DNA of 64,000 bases, from assembly GCA_963576565.1 (NCBI GenBank), contig OY755038.1, positions 174,947,287-175,011,286 on the forward strand, in the 5' to 3' direction. Below the pieces are notes generated by a model. The model was not told the origin of the DNA, did not search any database, and worked only from the letters and a program-made list of their open reading frames with translations. Of this stretch, positions 43,876 to 53,669 are shown in pieces (within the stretch, counting starts at the first letter, position 1; every line of letters starts with the position of its first letter). Origin of the DNA: Aspidapion aeneum. Taxonomy: Eukaryota > Arthropoda > Insecta > Coleoptera > Brentidae. The position numbers and the translations under genes are program-made.

Positions 43876-44832
43876 TTTTTTTAATTTCTTAGAAGGAAAA
43901 GGTGGTATAGTCAAAATACCGCTAGGATATAATAGCGCATTTCGGTTCGGTTCGGTTTGGATTGGTTTGAATCGATTCGGTTTGGTTTGATTCGGTATTT
44001 TGATACATCGCTGTTTTGATACATCGCTATTTTGATAGTTGTTATTTCATTACTCGCTATTTCGTACGTCGCTATTTTGTACATCGCTATTTTGTTCCAG
44101 AGCCGAAAAAAGTTTGTAGGTACCGCTCTAACAGCAAAGGTGAGCCCTTCTACTCACCTATTCTTCACATCCTGCGCCATAGTTTTGTAGGTACATTTAG
44201 ATAGTTGAGGGGGGATGGCCTACTACCGCTACTGTTTCAAATTTTGAAGATCTTAAAAAGATCGACCCAAAATTCATTTGTTTGGTGCTTTTTAAACATC
44301 AATTTAAATTACGGACGTCCCTAAAGTTTCAAAAATTAAATTTTTCTTACCTTGTTATACATTGTTTAAACGGAAATTTTATCTTATGCAATCAAGTATA
44401 AGACATTTTTTCAAAAAGAGCTTGGTTTTTTGGAAAATTGAGTGAAACTTCTGACAAAAATGTTGTTATTTCTTTATTTTTAAATGACCTCCATATACAG
44501 ACGTCGCTCCAGAGTTTGTCATCAATTAAACCCTACTGATTAAAAAGAAAATTTTATTTTCTTCAATAAAGATAATTAAATATTTTTCCCTTAGAAGGTT
44601 AGTTTTTGAGAAAATTTGAAGTAAACCTACAAATTTCAGGTTTTGGGGTGTCTTGGGGTTTTTTAGGGAATTTTGGAACACGACTATAAGAGGAGGGGGG
44701 GATAAAAAAAAATGACCAAAAACTGGCTTGGCAACATCCAGATCGTTAATATGGGATCTATTCTCAGCTAGAATCCATTGTCAAACTCTGGTCCTCATAT
44801 TTTGCATACTCTACTACCTCCAGCGCCTGCAC

Positions 44833-46129
44833 TATCAAAGACGGTGAGCATTGATGCCATCAATTGGTGACTTGATGGAATTCATCAGATAATTATTTAC
44901 GAACCCGATGGAATTCAACGAATTGCACTGATTAATTTAAGAACTTAAGTGTTGTCATCGATGCGATCTTCGATGACTTTACTAACTCGCCACTATTGTG
45001 AGAAAGACAGAGAGCAGACCAGCACAGAAAGAAACACGCGCCAAGCCTGAATGTAATTTTTTTGCGGCTTGTTTGTGCCTCTCAATTTTTCTTGATTTTT
45101 GAAAAAAAGCATATTTTAAATCAAAATTAAAGCTAGTGTACCTGTTAGCTCCCGCTAAATTTCGCGGTTGTTTATATATATTTTTAAAAACACACAATTG
45201 TATGAAGGACAAAGCGCATTTCGCGTATTTGGACATGCGCACCAACAACCAGAGAGATCCTTGTCGACCGCCTCGAGAAAATGGCGTGTTAATTTCGTTC
45301 TCCAACTATTTCAAATATCTACACCTGAAAGTGCTCGATTTTTGTGTACTGAAGCATAGAATTAGAAACTTCAGCCCTTCAGCTACGTGGTGACATCATT
45401 AGATCCAATCAGGGGCCCCTCAGAAGCGGAGAATTTGGCTGCAAAACTGGTGAGTGCATTTGTATCTGATTACCGTTGTGTGGCACCAAATATTTTACCT
45501 ATGGACGTTTGATTATTTCGTAATTCATATCAAGATATTTATGTTTGCTCGCGCTTTCATTAATTAAGTTATACAGTCCATTGCATTTATCGTTTTTCTT
45601 ACCGCGAGTTAACATGTGCCATATAAGCATATTTTTTTACTCTAACAAGCAGTAGTAGTGTAAAAAACAAGCAACAGCAGTATGAAAAACCAAGCAGCAG
45701 CTTTTAATAAACAGTTAAGGTCAACGACCCTACACCAGTGAGTTTTAAAGGAAGATAACACGCAGAGACAAAAAAGAGACTGCCGAAAAGATAGGGCCGC
45801 GCAGCCAACAAGTTCCAGTAGCGCACAGCGCTGCAATCGCGGACTATGTTTCTATTTGTATTTAAAACTAATTTTATTCTGTTCGATTGGGGTCGTTCAT
45901 AAATTACGTAAAACTTTGAGAAAATTGTCTATCACATAACGCTTAGTATTTTCCTAATGCCATTTGTTGTTAGAAATGGTTTATCATGTTGAACTGAATT
46001 GAATAAATCTTTAAAATAAATAAATAATAAACATAAATATAAAAAATAAATTTAAATGTTAATACATACACCAGTATTTCTATAACAAAACAAATCCAAA
46101 CTTATAATACTAATAACTATTTACTTCTT
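44833..46129. other. No confirmed gene; GC-richer stretch with a splice-donor-like site
   Basis: 45170-45450 is less AT-rich than its surroundings, has several CpGs and ends in a perfect donor-like CTGGTGAGTGC at about 45447. This could be a host non-coding first exon, but nothing downstream in the window continues it. 45990-46050 is an A/T-rich tail-like stretch of AATAAATA units. Confidence 0.3.
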
Positions 46130-46272
46130 ATTATTACATAATGGATAATATCTCTCTGAAGAACAGCATCGCTGTGGAATAAGCTTCCTGCGACACTTTT
46201 CCCTGCAGGTTACAATCTGAACCTTTTCAAAACCAACATACACCAACATTTCCGCGCACTTGCCGCTTCTCG
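46130..46272 (+). pseudogene. Non-LTR retrotransposon, C-terminal coding fragment (family 1)
   Basis: The plus frame reads RTASLWNKLPATLFPAGY and then NLNLFKTNIHQHFRALAASRA before a stop at about 46272. The pattern W-N-x-LP-x(8-10)-F-K is the conserved C-terminus of many jockey/CR1-type reverse transcriptases. Only this end remains, as expected of a heavily 5'-truncated copy. Confidence 0.65.
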
Positions 46273-46316
46273 AGCGTGATAGGGATCTCCTTGCGAGTGC
46301 GCACTGTAAAAAAAAA

Positions 46317-46333
46317 TTATTGAAATAAAGCCA
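46317..46333. mobile_element. MITE family 1, terminal scrap
   Basis: TATTGAAATAAAGCCAGG matches the end of the MITE family and abuts the non-LTR fragment that begins at 46333. Confidence 0.5.
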
Positions 46334-46422
46334 GGTTAAATAACAGCAATTTTTATTCAACTGAATTAGGATATAAGTCATTGTTTTATAAAGGAATCAG
46401 ATTGTATAGCAAATTACCATTA
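46333..46422 (+). pseudogene. Non-LTR retrotransposon tail (family 2), part before the Penelope insertion
   Basis: Plus frame: STELGYKSLFYKGIRLYSKLPL, a typical C-terminal segment of a non-LTR reverse transcriptase. It is interrupted at 46423 by the Penelope element and continues at 50601, sharing the 12 bases AAATTACCATTA on both sides. An uninterrupted copy lies in inverse orientation at 51715-51912. Confidence 0.85.
46411..46422. repeat. Target-site duplication, left copy (12 bp)
   Basis: AAATTACCATTA precedes the Penelope element, and the identical copy is at 50601-50612. The undisturbed sequence in the inverted copy near 51785 contains it once. Confidence 0.9.
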
Positions 46423-46568
46423 TTTGAAACTCGTAGACAATGATTGTGTAGAAATAAAATTTCGGACTTCCATTGTCTTTATTTATTTTAAAACACGACG
46501 TTTCGGTTAGTAAGTATCTCTAACCGTTATCAAGTGTAAACTAAACAATCTAGTCTCTAGGCTACTAC

Positions 46569-49028
46569 TTATACTACTTGGTGTGCAGTCAGGTGTGACG
46601 GCCCGCCCTCTTTTTTAATCATAAGACGCCTGTTTTCCTTAAGGAGTGGTTTCCATATGTTTGGTATGTCCGTGCTTGGTTGACTGAAAACTTCTTTATT
46701 CTGCATTATATACGCAGCTTCAATAAACTTTCGTTTTCGCCAATGCGACTCCTTATGTAAAACTTTAGCTTCTGACCACTGAATCCTGTGATCATTTGAC
46801 CATGCATGATCTGCTAAACCGGATTTTTCAATATCCCCTAATTGGGTACTTTTTAGATGTTCATTTACTCTAACCTGAAGAGGGCGTTTCGTTTCACCTA
46901 CATATGATTTACCACACTCACACGGGATTTGGTAAATACATTCCTTATTATTTGAGGGATTGTCTGGTTTTGTTTTAGTTACAAAACTTCTTATCGTATT
47001 TCCCGAAGAAAATACTGTTTTTATATTATAGTGTTTAGCTATTCGTCTTATGTTTTCTGAAATCCCTTGAACATATGGAATGTTAATAACACCTAACGGA
47101 TTATTATTTTGAGAATTTGGTACATTTAGTTTGTTTTTAATTTTAAATATCGTTGAGTTTATTAATTTCTCGGAATAACCATTCTGTTGTAAGTCCTTTT
47201 TAATGTTGTTAATTTCTATGGTTAATTCTTCATTATTACTACAAATATTTACGGCTCTTAAATACAAACTTCTTATAACTCCTTGTTTGGTTGCAACAGA
47301 ATGATTAGACTTAAAATTTAGGTACTGTCCAGTGTGTGTAGGTTTCCTATATACAGTGGTTTGAATGTTTCTGTCTAATCGTTTGACAAGAACATCCAAA
47401 AAAGGTAAGGCCGAATCTTTTTCAATTTCCATGGTGCACTTGATTGTTGGTCGAATACCGTTTAAATGGTGTAGAAAATTTTGTAGTTCGTCATCATTTT
47501 CCGGCCATATAATAAATGTGTCATCCATGTATCGTAGCCATAGTTTTGGTTTGACTCTTGCTGTGTTGATCGCATGGCCCTCGAACCACTCCATGTAGAT
47601 GTTTGCTACCACTGGCGAAAGAGATGAACCCATTGGGAGTCCATCATTTTGCGCGTAAAACTTATCTTTCACTTGAAAGTAAGAGTTACGGAGACAGAGC
47701 TCCAAAAGATCCATCACCCCCTCCACCGATAGCATTGTTCTCTCGTGAAGTGTATCATCAGTTTGTAATTTGTTTTTAATGATACTGAGTGACTCATTTA
47801 TTGGCACGTTGGTGTAGAGACTTTCTACATCAAAACTTACAAATCTATCGCCGGGATCTAATTCGATACCTTTTAAAACCTCCACAAAATGTTCCGAGTT
47901 TTTGACAAAAGATTCGGACTTACCCTGTAGTGGTTGAATTATGTCCAACAAAAACCTCGACAAAGTGCTGGTCGGTGAGTCCCTGGAGCTGGTAATTGGT
48001 CGCAGTGGTATATCCTTCTTATGGATCTTTGGTAATCCATAAAAATGTGGTGCCTTACTGTGGTGTGGAGTCAGGCGGGATCTAGCAGCGTCCGGGATAT
48101 TTTCAGCATACTTCTTCAAAGTCCTGTAGATGCGTCCTTCTATGGTGGTGGTTGGGTCTTTGGGTAGTTGCTTGTAGTCTCCTTTCTCCAGAACTTCTTG
48201 GATCTTTTTGTCGTAAGTCTCGACATCCATGATCACCGTTGCGTTTCCTTTGTCGGCCGGTAGAATCTTGATTGATTTGTCAGCCTGCAGGTTCTTGATT
48301 GCCCGTTGTTCTTGACTGGTGATGTTTGTCTTTTGTTGCTTCTTTCTGTCCAACGTTGTTCTTACTTTATGGCGAAACTCATCAGCTTCGGGTTGAGGTA
48401 GACTAACGGTCTCTATTGCCGCAATAATTTCCAGTGTCGGTGTCTGTGCCGGTGCAATGGCGAACTTAAGTCCCTTACTGAGTACCAATTCTTCGTTGGT
48501 GCTCAGAGTCCTTTTGGAGATGTTCACTATAGTGCTTGGTGTTGTTGAGTCTGTTCTATCTTGAGTACGTGTCTGTAGTTTCTTAAGTTTTTCTCGGTGA
48601 GTTGATCGTATCTTCTGTCGTTCTCTGTTGCACGTACTGTCAATTTTACTCAGTATCGGTTCGTAGTCTTCCTCCCATGTGTGTCGTCTAATTTCCTCAA
48701 ATCGCTCCTCCATGTCGGCGTTGAAGTTGGCTTTTCTCCATCGATGGTAACTGATTTGGGATCGGATTAGTGCTTGGCTGGTCCTCTCTAAGATCTTCTT
48801 CGTTCTCACTCCCGGAAAGTTGGCTTTTAGGCGGAAACCAACCGGAATGAGACCACTGTCGCGTGCCTCGCACAAGAATGAAATGTGTTCTTCTTCCTTT
48901 ATCACTTTAAGTTTGGTCTTCTCGTAGCCTTTGAATAGATTGTTGATTCCGGGTCCGTACCGTTCTTCAACTCTTTGTTTGAAACTCGTAGACAATGATT
49001 GTGTAGAAATAAAATTTCGGACTTCCAT
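46569..49028 (-). CDS. Penelope reverse transcriptase with GIY-YIG endonuclease (intact, 819 codons)
   Basis: A single uninterrupted frame. The N-terminal third (to about 240) is charged and helical. RT motifs follow: LPADKGNATVIMD (about 256-268), YGLPKIHK (about 330-337), FDVESLYTNVP with catalytic Asp (about 399-409), GLPMGSSLSP (about 463-472) and RYMDD (499-503). Downstream are LPFLDVLVKR (about 541-550) and a GIY-YIG nuclease: CIYQIPCECGKSYVGET at about 697-713, with Arg and NEH following (about 720-724), and a conserved Glu near 770. This RT plus C-terminal GIY-YIG layout defines canonical Penelope elements; the nuclease makes the target nick and RT copies the RNA. The start codon lies within the terminal duplication. 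All catalytic residues I can check are present, so the protein may be active. Confidence 0.93.
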   Translation of the reverse strand: MEVRNFISTQSLSTSFKQRVEERYGPGINNLFKGYEKTKLKVIKEEEHISFLCEARDSGLIPVGFRLKANFPGVRTKKILERTSQALIRSQISYHRWRKANFNADMEERFEEIRRHTWEEDYEPILSKIDSTCNRERQKIRSTHREKLKKLQTRTQDRTDSTTPSTIVNISKRTLSTNEELVLSKGLKFAIAPAQTPTLEIIAAIETVSLPQPEADEFRHKVRTTLDRKKQQKTNITSQEQRAIKNLQADKSIKILPADKGNATVIMDVETYDKKIQEVLEKGDYKQLPKDPTTTIEGRIYRTLKKYAENIPDAARSRLTPHHSKAPHFYGLPKIHKKDIPLRPITSSRDSPTSTLSRFLLDIIQPLQGKSESFVKNSEHFVEVLKGIELDPGDRFVSFDVESLYTNVPINESLSIIKNKLQTDDTLHERTMLSVEGVMDLLELCLRNSYFQVKDKFYAQNDGLPMGSSLSPVVANIYMEWFEGHAINTARVKPKLWLRYMDDTFIIWPENDDELQNFLHHLNGIRPTIKCTMEIEKDSALPFLDVLVKRLDRNIQTTVYRKPTHTGQYLNFKSNHSVATKQGVIRSLYLRAVNICSNNEELTIEINNIKKDLQQNGYSEKLINSTIFKIKNKLNVPNSQNNNPLGVINIPYVQGISENIRRIAKHYNIKTVFSSGNTIRSFVTKTKPDNPSNNKECIYQIPCECGKSYVGETKRPLQVRVNEHLKSTQLGDIEKSGLADHAWSNDHRIQWSEAKVLHKESHWRKRKFIEAAYIMQNKEVFSQPSTDIPNIWKPLLKENRRLMIKKEGGPSHLTAHQVV

Positions 49029-49555
49029 TGTCTTTATTTATTTTAAAACACGACGTTTCGGTTAGTAAGTATCTCTAACCGTTATCAAGTGTAAACTAAA
49101 CAATCTAGTCTCTAGGCTACTACTTATACTACTTGGTGTGCAGTCAGGTGTGACGGCCCGCCCCCTTTTTTAATCATAAGACGCCTGTTTTCCTTAAGGA
49201 GTGGTTTCCATATGTTTGGTATGTCCGTGCTTGGTTGACTGAAAACTTCTTTATTCTGCATTATATACGCAGCTTCAATAAACTTTCGTTTTCGCCAATG
49301 CGACTCCTTATGTAAAACTTTAGCTTCTGACCACTGAATCCTGTGATCATTTGACCATGCATGATCTGCTAAACCGGATTTTTCAATATCCCCTAATTGG
49401 GTACTTTTTAGATGTTCATTTACTCTAACCTGAAGAGGGCGTTTCGTTTCACCTACATATGATTTACCACACTCACACGGGATTTGGTAAATACATTCCT
49501 TATTATTTGAGGGATTGTCTGGTTTTGTTTTAGTTACAAAACTTCTTATCGTATT
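48978..49555 (-). repeat. LTR-like direct duplication of the Penelope end
   Basis: Copies 46423-47000 (element tail plus the last approximately 140 codons) upstream of and overlapping the gene start. Tandem partial units of this kind are usual for Penelope insertions. Confidence 0.9.
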
Positions 49556-49617
49556 ACATTATTATACAAAATTTTCTACACCATTTAAACGGTATTCGAC
49601 CAACAATCAAGTGCACC

Positions 49618-50481
49618 ATGGAAATTGAAAAAGATTCGGCCTTACCTTTTTTGGATGTTCTTGTCAAACGATTAGACAGAAACATTCAAACCACTGTATA
49701 TAGGAAACCTACACACACTGGACAGTACCTAAATTTTAAGTCTAATCATTCTGTTGCAACCAAACAAGGAGTTATAAGAAGTTTGTATTTAAGAGCCGTA
49801 AATATTTGTAGTAATAATGAAGAATTAACCATAGAAATTAACAACATTAAAAAGGACTTACAACAGAATGGTTATTCCGAGAAATTAATAAACTCAACGA
49901 TATTTAAAATTAAAAACAAACTAAATGTACCAAATTCTCAAAATAATAATCCGTTAGGTGTTATTAACATTCCATATGTTCAAGGGATTTCAGAAAACAT
50001 AAGACGAATAGCTAAACACTATAATATAAAAACAGTATTTTCTTCGGGAAATACGATAAGAAGTTTTGTAACTAAAACAAAACCAGACAATCCCTCAAAT
50101 AATAAGGAATGTATTTACCAAATCCCGTGTGAGTGTGGTAAATCATATGTAGGTGAAACGAAACGCCCTCTTCAGGTTAGAGTAAATGAACATCTAAAAA
50201 GTACCCAATTAGGGGATATTGAAAAATCCGGTTTAGCAGATCATGCATGGTCAAATGATCACAGGATTCAGTGGTCAGAAGCTAAAGTTTTACATAAGGA
50301 GTCGCATTGGCGAAAACGAAAGTTTATTGAAGCTGCGTATATAATGCAGAATAAAGAAGTTTTCAGTCAACCAAGCACGGACATACCAAACATATGGAAA
50401 CCACTCCTTAAGGAAAACAGGCGTCTTATGATTAAAAAAGGGGGCGGGCCGTCACACCTGACTGCACACCAAGTAGTATAA
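49618..50481 (+). pseudogene. Penelope C-terminal half (GIY-YIG part), inverted partial copy
   Basis: 287 codons on the plus strand, identical or nearly identical to residues about 533-819 of the full protein. This covers the end of RT and the whole GIY-YIG nuclease. It starts at a Met internal to RT and lacks the polymerase motifs. The last residues read KKGGGP where the full copy has KKEGGP. It is part of the same insertion, arranged as a hairpin against 48978-49555. Confidence 0.9.
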
Positions 50482-50600
50482 GTAGTAGCCTAGAGACTAG
50501 ATTGTTTAGTTTACACTTGATAACGGTTAGAGATACTTACTAACCGAAACGTCGTGTTTTAAAATAAATAAAGACAATGGAAGTCCGAAATTTTATTTCT

Positions 50601-50780
50601 AAATTACCATTAGACATTAAAAATTGCAAATCAAATAATATGTTTAAGAGAAAACTTAAGAAGTACTTGTTGCCTAGTCAGCCTGATTGTTTATGTAAAC
50701 CACCCTTGGTACTATATTATATTATATTATATTTTATTATTTTAGTGTCCATATTATTTTTTTGGTGTGTTTTAGTATAG
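50601..50780 (+). pseudogene. Non-LTR retrotransposon tail (family 2), part after the Penelope insertion
   Basis: Continues the frame interrupted at 46422: KLPLDIKNCKSNNMFKRKLKKYLL, then a Tyr/Ile-rich run over a TATTA-type simple repeat. The fused start MEVRNFIS on its left is the Penelope end read in frame by chance. Confidence 0.85.
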
Positions 50781-50985
50781 TGACCATTTCTCATAAAGAA
50801 AGATGGCATCAATGTTTCTTTTTAGGATAGGATTAAAAACATTTTACAGTACAGTATAAGTACTTGATAAAGCTGTGTGTTACTAGATTATTCTTTTAGT
50901 AGGTAGGTGATCCGTGGTATATGTATAGTTAGTTCTGTTGGGAATGATACAGGAATGTGCTTGTAATGGTTTTTCGGTATTATTA

Positions 50986-51252
50986 GAGAATTATTGAAAT
51001 ATAGCCAGGCTATAATTGTGCCAGGCACAATTTTGACACTTTCACATTGTAATATCAGCTGTGATCTTTCAACACATGGTCTTTGTTTACTATATGAACC
51101 GGAATAAATAGTGCCTTCTTTTATTAATTGAAAATAAACGACGATAGTTTTAAATTCGACTTTGGTATGAATTTTGAACGATTAACTATCAGTTTTCAAT
51201 GTAAATGTGTTAAAATAGTGCCTGGCACAATTATAGCCTGGCTATATTTCTC
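50986..51252. mobile_element. MITE family 1, copy 3 (267 bp)
   Basis: Ends GAGAATTATTGAAATATAGC and GCTATATTTCTC, TA on each side (50984-50985 and 51253-51254), with GCCAGGC and TGTGCC blocks as in copy 1. It is at the centre of the inverted duplication. Confidence 0.85.
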
Positions 51253-51550
51253 TATTAATACCGAAAAATCATTACAAGCATTCCTGTATCATTCCCAACA
51301 GAACTAACTATACCTACCTACTATAAGAATAATCTAGTAACACACAGCTTTCTCAAGTACTTACACTGTACTCTAAAATGTTTTTAATCCTATCCTTAAA
51401 AAAAACATTGCTACCATTTTTCTTTATAAGAAAAGGTTACTATACTAAAATACACCAAAAAAATAATATAGAGACTAAAATAAAAAAATATAATATAATA
51501 TAATATAATATAATATGATACCAAGGGTCTACTTAAACAATCAGGCTGAC

Positions 51551-51707
51551 CAGTGGCGTATATATGCCCGCCCCCCCCCCCCAAAGCTAAGATTTTTTTT
51601 GATATTTTTTTCGACATATTTCATAAATACAAATATAAAATAGTATAAAATACGTCTTTATAAGGTCTGCCCCCCCCCCCCAAAACTTTTTTCTATATAC
51701 GCCACTG
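51551..51707. mobile_element. hAT-type MITE (157 bp) with 8-bp target duplication
   Basis: The ends CAGTGGCGTATATA and TATATACGCCACTG are near-perfect inverted repeats. AGGCTGAC flanks both sides (51543-51550 and 51708-51715). The corresponding place in the left arm (near 50677) has a single uninterrupted copy of the target. Poly-C tracts lie inside both ends. Confidence 0.95.
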
Positions 51708-51714
51708 AGGCTGA

Positions 51715-51912
51715 CTAGGCAACAAGTACTTCTTTTTTTTTTCTCTTAAACATATTATTTGATTTGCAATTTTTAATGTCTAATGGTAATTTGTTATACA
51801 ATCTGATTCCTTTATAAAACAATGACTTATATCCTAATTCAGTATTTATACTGTTTGAAAAAATTAAAATTGCTGTTATTCGTTGTTGCATAGGTATAAA
51901 TATCTGTAACAT
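51715..51912 (-). pseudogene. Non-LTR retrotransposon tail (family 2), uninterrupted inverted copy
   Basis: Reads QQRITAILIFSNSINTELG, then YKSLFYKGIRLYNKLPLD, then IKNCKSNNMFKRK. This is the conserved C-terminus of a jockey/CR1/L2-like reverse transcriptase. A longer A/T run after FKRK changes the frame relative to the left copy. The upstream part of the gene is missing. Confidence 0.8.
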
Positions 51913-51914
51913 TC

Positions 51915-52463
51915 ATCAATCAATGTTAATAGAAGTGGAAACCAAAAAAATTAATAAATAATACAGGTATTCTACCCATATTACAAATTGCAAGTCATTT
52001 TTAAAAGCAAGTTACAAGTATATTGTAAACGCAGTCGAGTCAAACCTAACCTCAAATTCTTGGTTTGTTTTTCTGGAATTTTCGGATGCAAAAATTTTGC
52101 TACGAAATAACTTTTTCACTACAAAGGAGATCTGTTTTGTGTTAAAGCGCGTGTTATCAGGCAAAAATGATCTTGTTTTGTGACTAAGACAAGGTAAGAA
52201 AGATAATTTATGTTATTGAAGTTAGGGTGGATTTAAATACTTGTTATACAGATTGACACTGAACATATACATTGGTTTTAGATAAAATGTGTCAACTTAG
52301 TATTGGTGCATTGTGTGTTCGGGAGGGGTAATCATCTGTCCACAGCAGGTTTACAAATTTTTTTAACAAGACTGTGTAGGACTCCACAGGACACTAAAAT
52401 ACACTACAGGACCAAGAATTCCTGTAGGATGGTGCACAAATTTTGTTCAGCTGTTCACCCCTC
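51915..52463. other. No gene recognised
   Basis: AT-rich spacer, no repeat or conserved frame noticed. Confidence 0.4.
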
Positions 52464-52471
52464 AGTTATGG

Positions 52472-52637
52472 CAGGGGTGGATCTAGGAACTTTATTTAGG
52501 GGGGGTAGATATCATAATAAATATTGCATAAAACAGTTTTGCATTGTGACCAGGATGTGTATTCTGTATGTAAAAACTTAATATAGTTTGAGATTTGGGG
52601 GGGGGGGGAATTTCCCCTCCCGTAGATCCGCACCTTC
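52472..52637. mobile_element. Probable hAT-type MITE (about 166 bp)
   Basis: Left end CAGGGGTGGATCTAGG and right end CGTAGATCCGCACCTTC are imperfect inverted repeats with G- and C-runs just inside. TTATGG lies on both sides, a possible shortened target duplication. It resembles the MITE at 10520. Confidence 0.65.
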
Positions 52638-52966
52638 TTATGGGTCATTGTCCATATAATTTTGTTATTATTGATGTATTGCCTTTTCGGCATTTTCCAT
52701 TTTTAGTTTTAGTAGATATTTTAGTCAGTAGTGCACCCAAGAATAGGTCTTTGGGGGACCCGAGACACAGTTATTTCAAATTTCAAATTTCAATTTATTT
52801 TCGTTACAAATTCCTAATACAATTGAAGTACTGTCCCTGAGCTGCATGGTAGCTCGTCGGGAGAATACTGGTCAAGTTTACATATACTATAATACTTTTT
52901 TTTCATTATATCTACCTACTTATATATATCGAATTAGGTCTCCTTACACTTCCATGCACCTTCATT

Positions 52967-53248
52967 TTGCACTGCCTTATTTTCATCAGAGAAAATCTGG
53001 ATAATTTTAGATCACATAGTGAAATTCATCCCTACTCAACAAGGAACGGGGAAAATTTGGTTCCCAGCTACCATAGGCTGCAACACACTAGAAGAGGCAC
53101 TGATTATTATGGCATTCAATTCTTTAATCCTCTGCCCACAGAGATTAAAACTCTGAGTTTTCCTCAATTTAAAGTTAGAGTAAAAAAATTCCTCATAAAA
53201 AGTGCCTTCTATTCCTTCGAGCAACTTGAAAGCAATTTTATTATTTAA
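52967..53248 (+). pseudogene. Non-LTR retrotransposon, C-terminal coding fragment (family 3)
   Basis: The frame contains HPYSTRNGENLVPSYHRLQH, GTDYYGIQFFNPLPTEIKTL and FPQFKVRVKKFLIKSAFYS. This N-x-LP...F-K...FL pattern is that of CR1/jockey-like RT C-termini. The upstream RT domain is absent, so the copy is 5'-truncated. It is followed by about 170 bases of 3' untranslated sequence and a TAAAC-repeat tail. Confidence 0.8.
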
Positions 53249-53425
53249 ATTATTTTTTTGTTTGCATTCCAAAATGTACTTTATGTTGTTATATTTTTGT
53301 AATTGTCCATATTTACTAAATTACTTAAAGTATTGTCATTTTAAATAAGTGTATTGACTATTTGTATTGATTTTTTTTTACTTTTGACTTGTAAAAGCAC
53401 TTATGTGCAGTACCTTACCAATAAA

Positions 53426-53447
53426 TAAACTAAACTAAACTAAACTA
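53426..53447 (+). repeat. (TAAAC)n tail of the non-LTR copy
   Basis: About four TAAAC units directly after an AATAAA-like stretch. A short tandem tail is usual at the 3' end of CR1/L2-type elements. Confidence 0.8.
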
Positions 53448-53539
53448 TATCTTATATAATATCACAAAATGATCATAATATTATTATTGTCATAAATGTT
53501 TTAATCTAATTAATTTTAACCCACACCTATTATAGATGT

Positions 53540-53665
53540 GTTATGTTATACTTTTAGAAATTTATATGTTATACTCTTATAAATCTTGTGCTATACTCTT
53601 ATAAAAAGTTATGTTATAATCTTATAAATGTTATGTTACACTTATATCAATGTTAAGTTCTTATA
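53540..53665 (+). repeat. Degenerate AT-rich tandem repeat
   Basis: Four to five imperfect units of a TTATGTTATACTCTTATAAA type, about 25-30 bases each. Confidence 0.65.
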
Positions 53666-53669
53666 AAAT

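Larger units (their letters stand above)
42072..44832. mobile_element. 2.8-kb palindromic (fold-back-type) element
   Basis: The outer arms pair CAGTGCAGGCGCTG with CAGCGCCTGCACT, then GACAATGGATTCTA with TAGAATCCATTGTC, then AACGATCTGGATGTTGCCAA with its complement. The arms are built of several degenerate units of about 150-190 bases (ACTCTCCAGCG-CGTCCG, CAAAAACTAAG, TTGTAGACAATGAAATT), in one orientation on the left and reversed on the right. The centre holds a minisatellite and a smaller palindrome. Long terminal repeats built of tandem units recall Foldback/Galileo elements. No transposase is present and I could not define a target duplication. Confidence 0.8.
46423..50600 (-). mobile_element. 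Penelope-like element, composite, 4.2 kb
   Basis: The main unit (46423-49028) contains the RT/endonuclease gene on the minus strand. Its terminal 578 bases (46423-47000) are directly repeated at 48978-49555, an LTR-like duplication typical of Penelope elements. A 3' part in inverse orientation (about 49567-50600) is joined through a short unrelated junction (about 49556-49566). The whole is bounded by a 12-bp target duplication. The copies are nearly identical; I noticed single changes, for example a C/T at the end of the gene that changes Glu to Gly. The insertion is therefore recent. Confidence 0.92.
50612..51890. repeat. Inverted duplication of the family 2 tail around a MITE
   Basis: The left arm (46333-46422 plus 50601-50983) and right arm (about 51255-51890) are inverted copies. 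They share the coding tail, a TATTA/TAATA repeat, CTTTCT/AGAAAG blocks, GATAGGATTAAAAACATTTT and CAGAACTAACTATA. MITE family 1 copy 3 sits exactly between them. The arms differ by small changes and by one insertion in each: Penelope on the left and a hAT-type MITE on the right. Confidence 0.85.

Noticed and set aside
46569..50600. Penelope end duplication as LTRs of an LTR retrotransposon
   Set aside because: The encoded protein has Penelope RT and GIY-YIG motifs, there is no integrase, protease or polypurine tract, and the copies are unequal and partly inverted.
52595..52840. 81-codon plus frame
   Set aside because: Begins in the G-run of a MITE and crosses its end. No motif.
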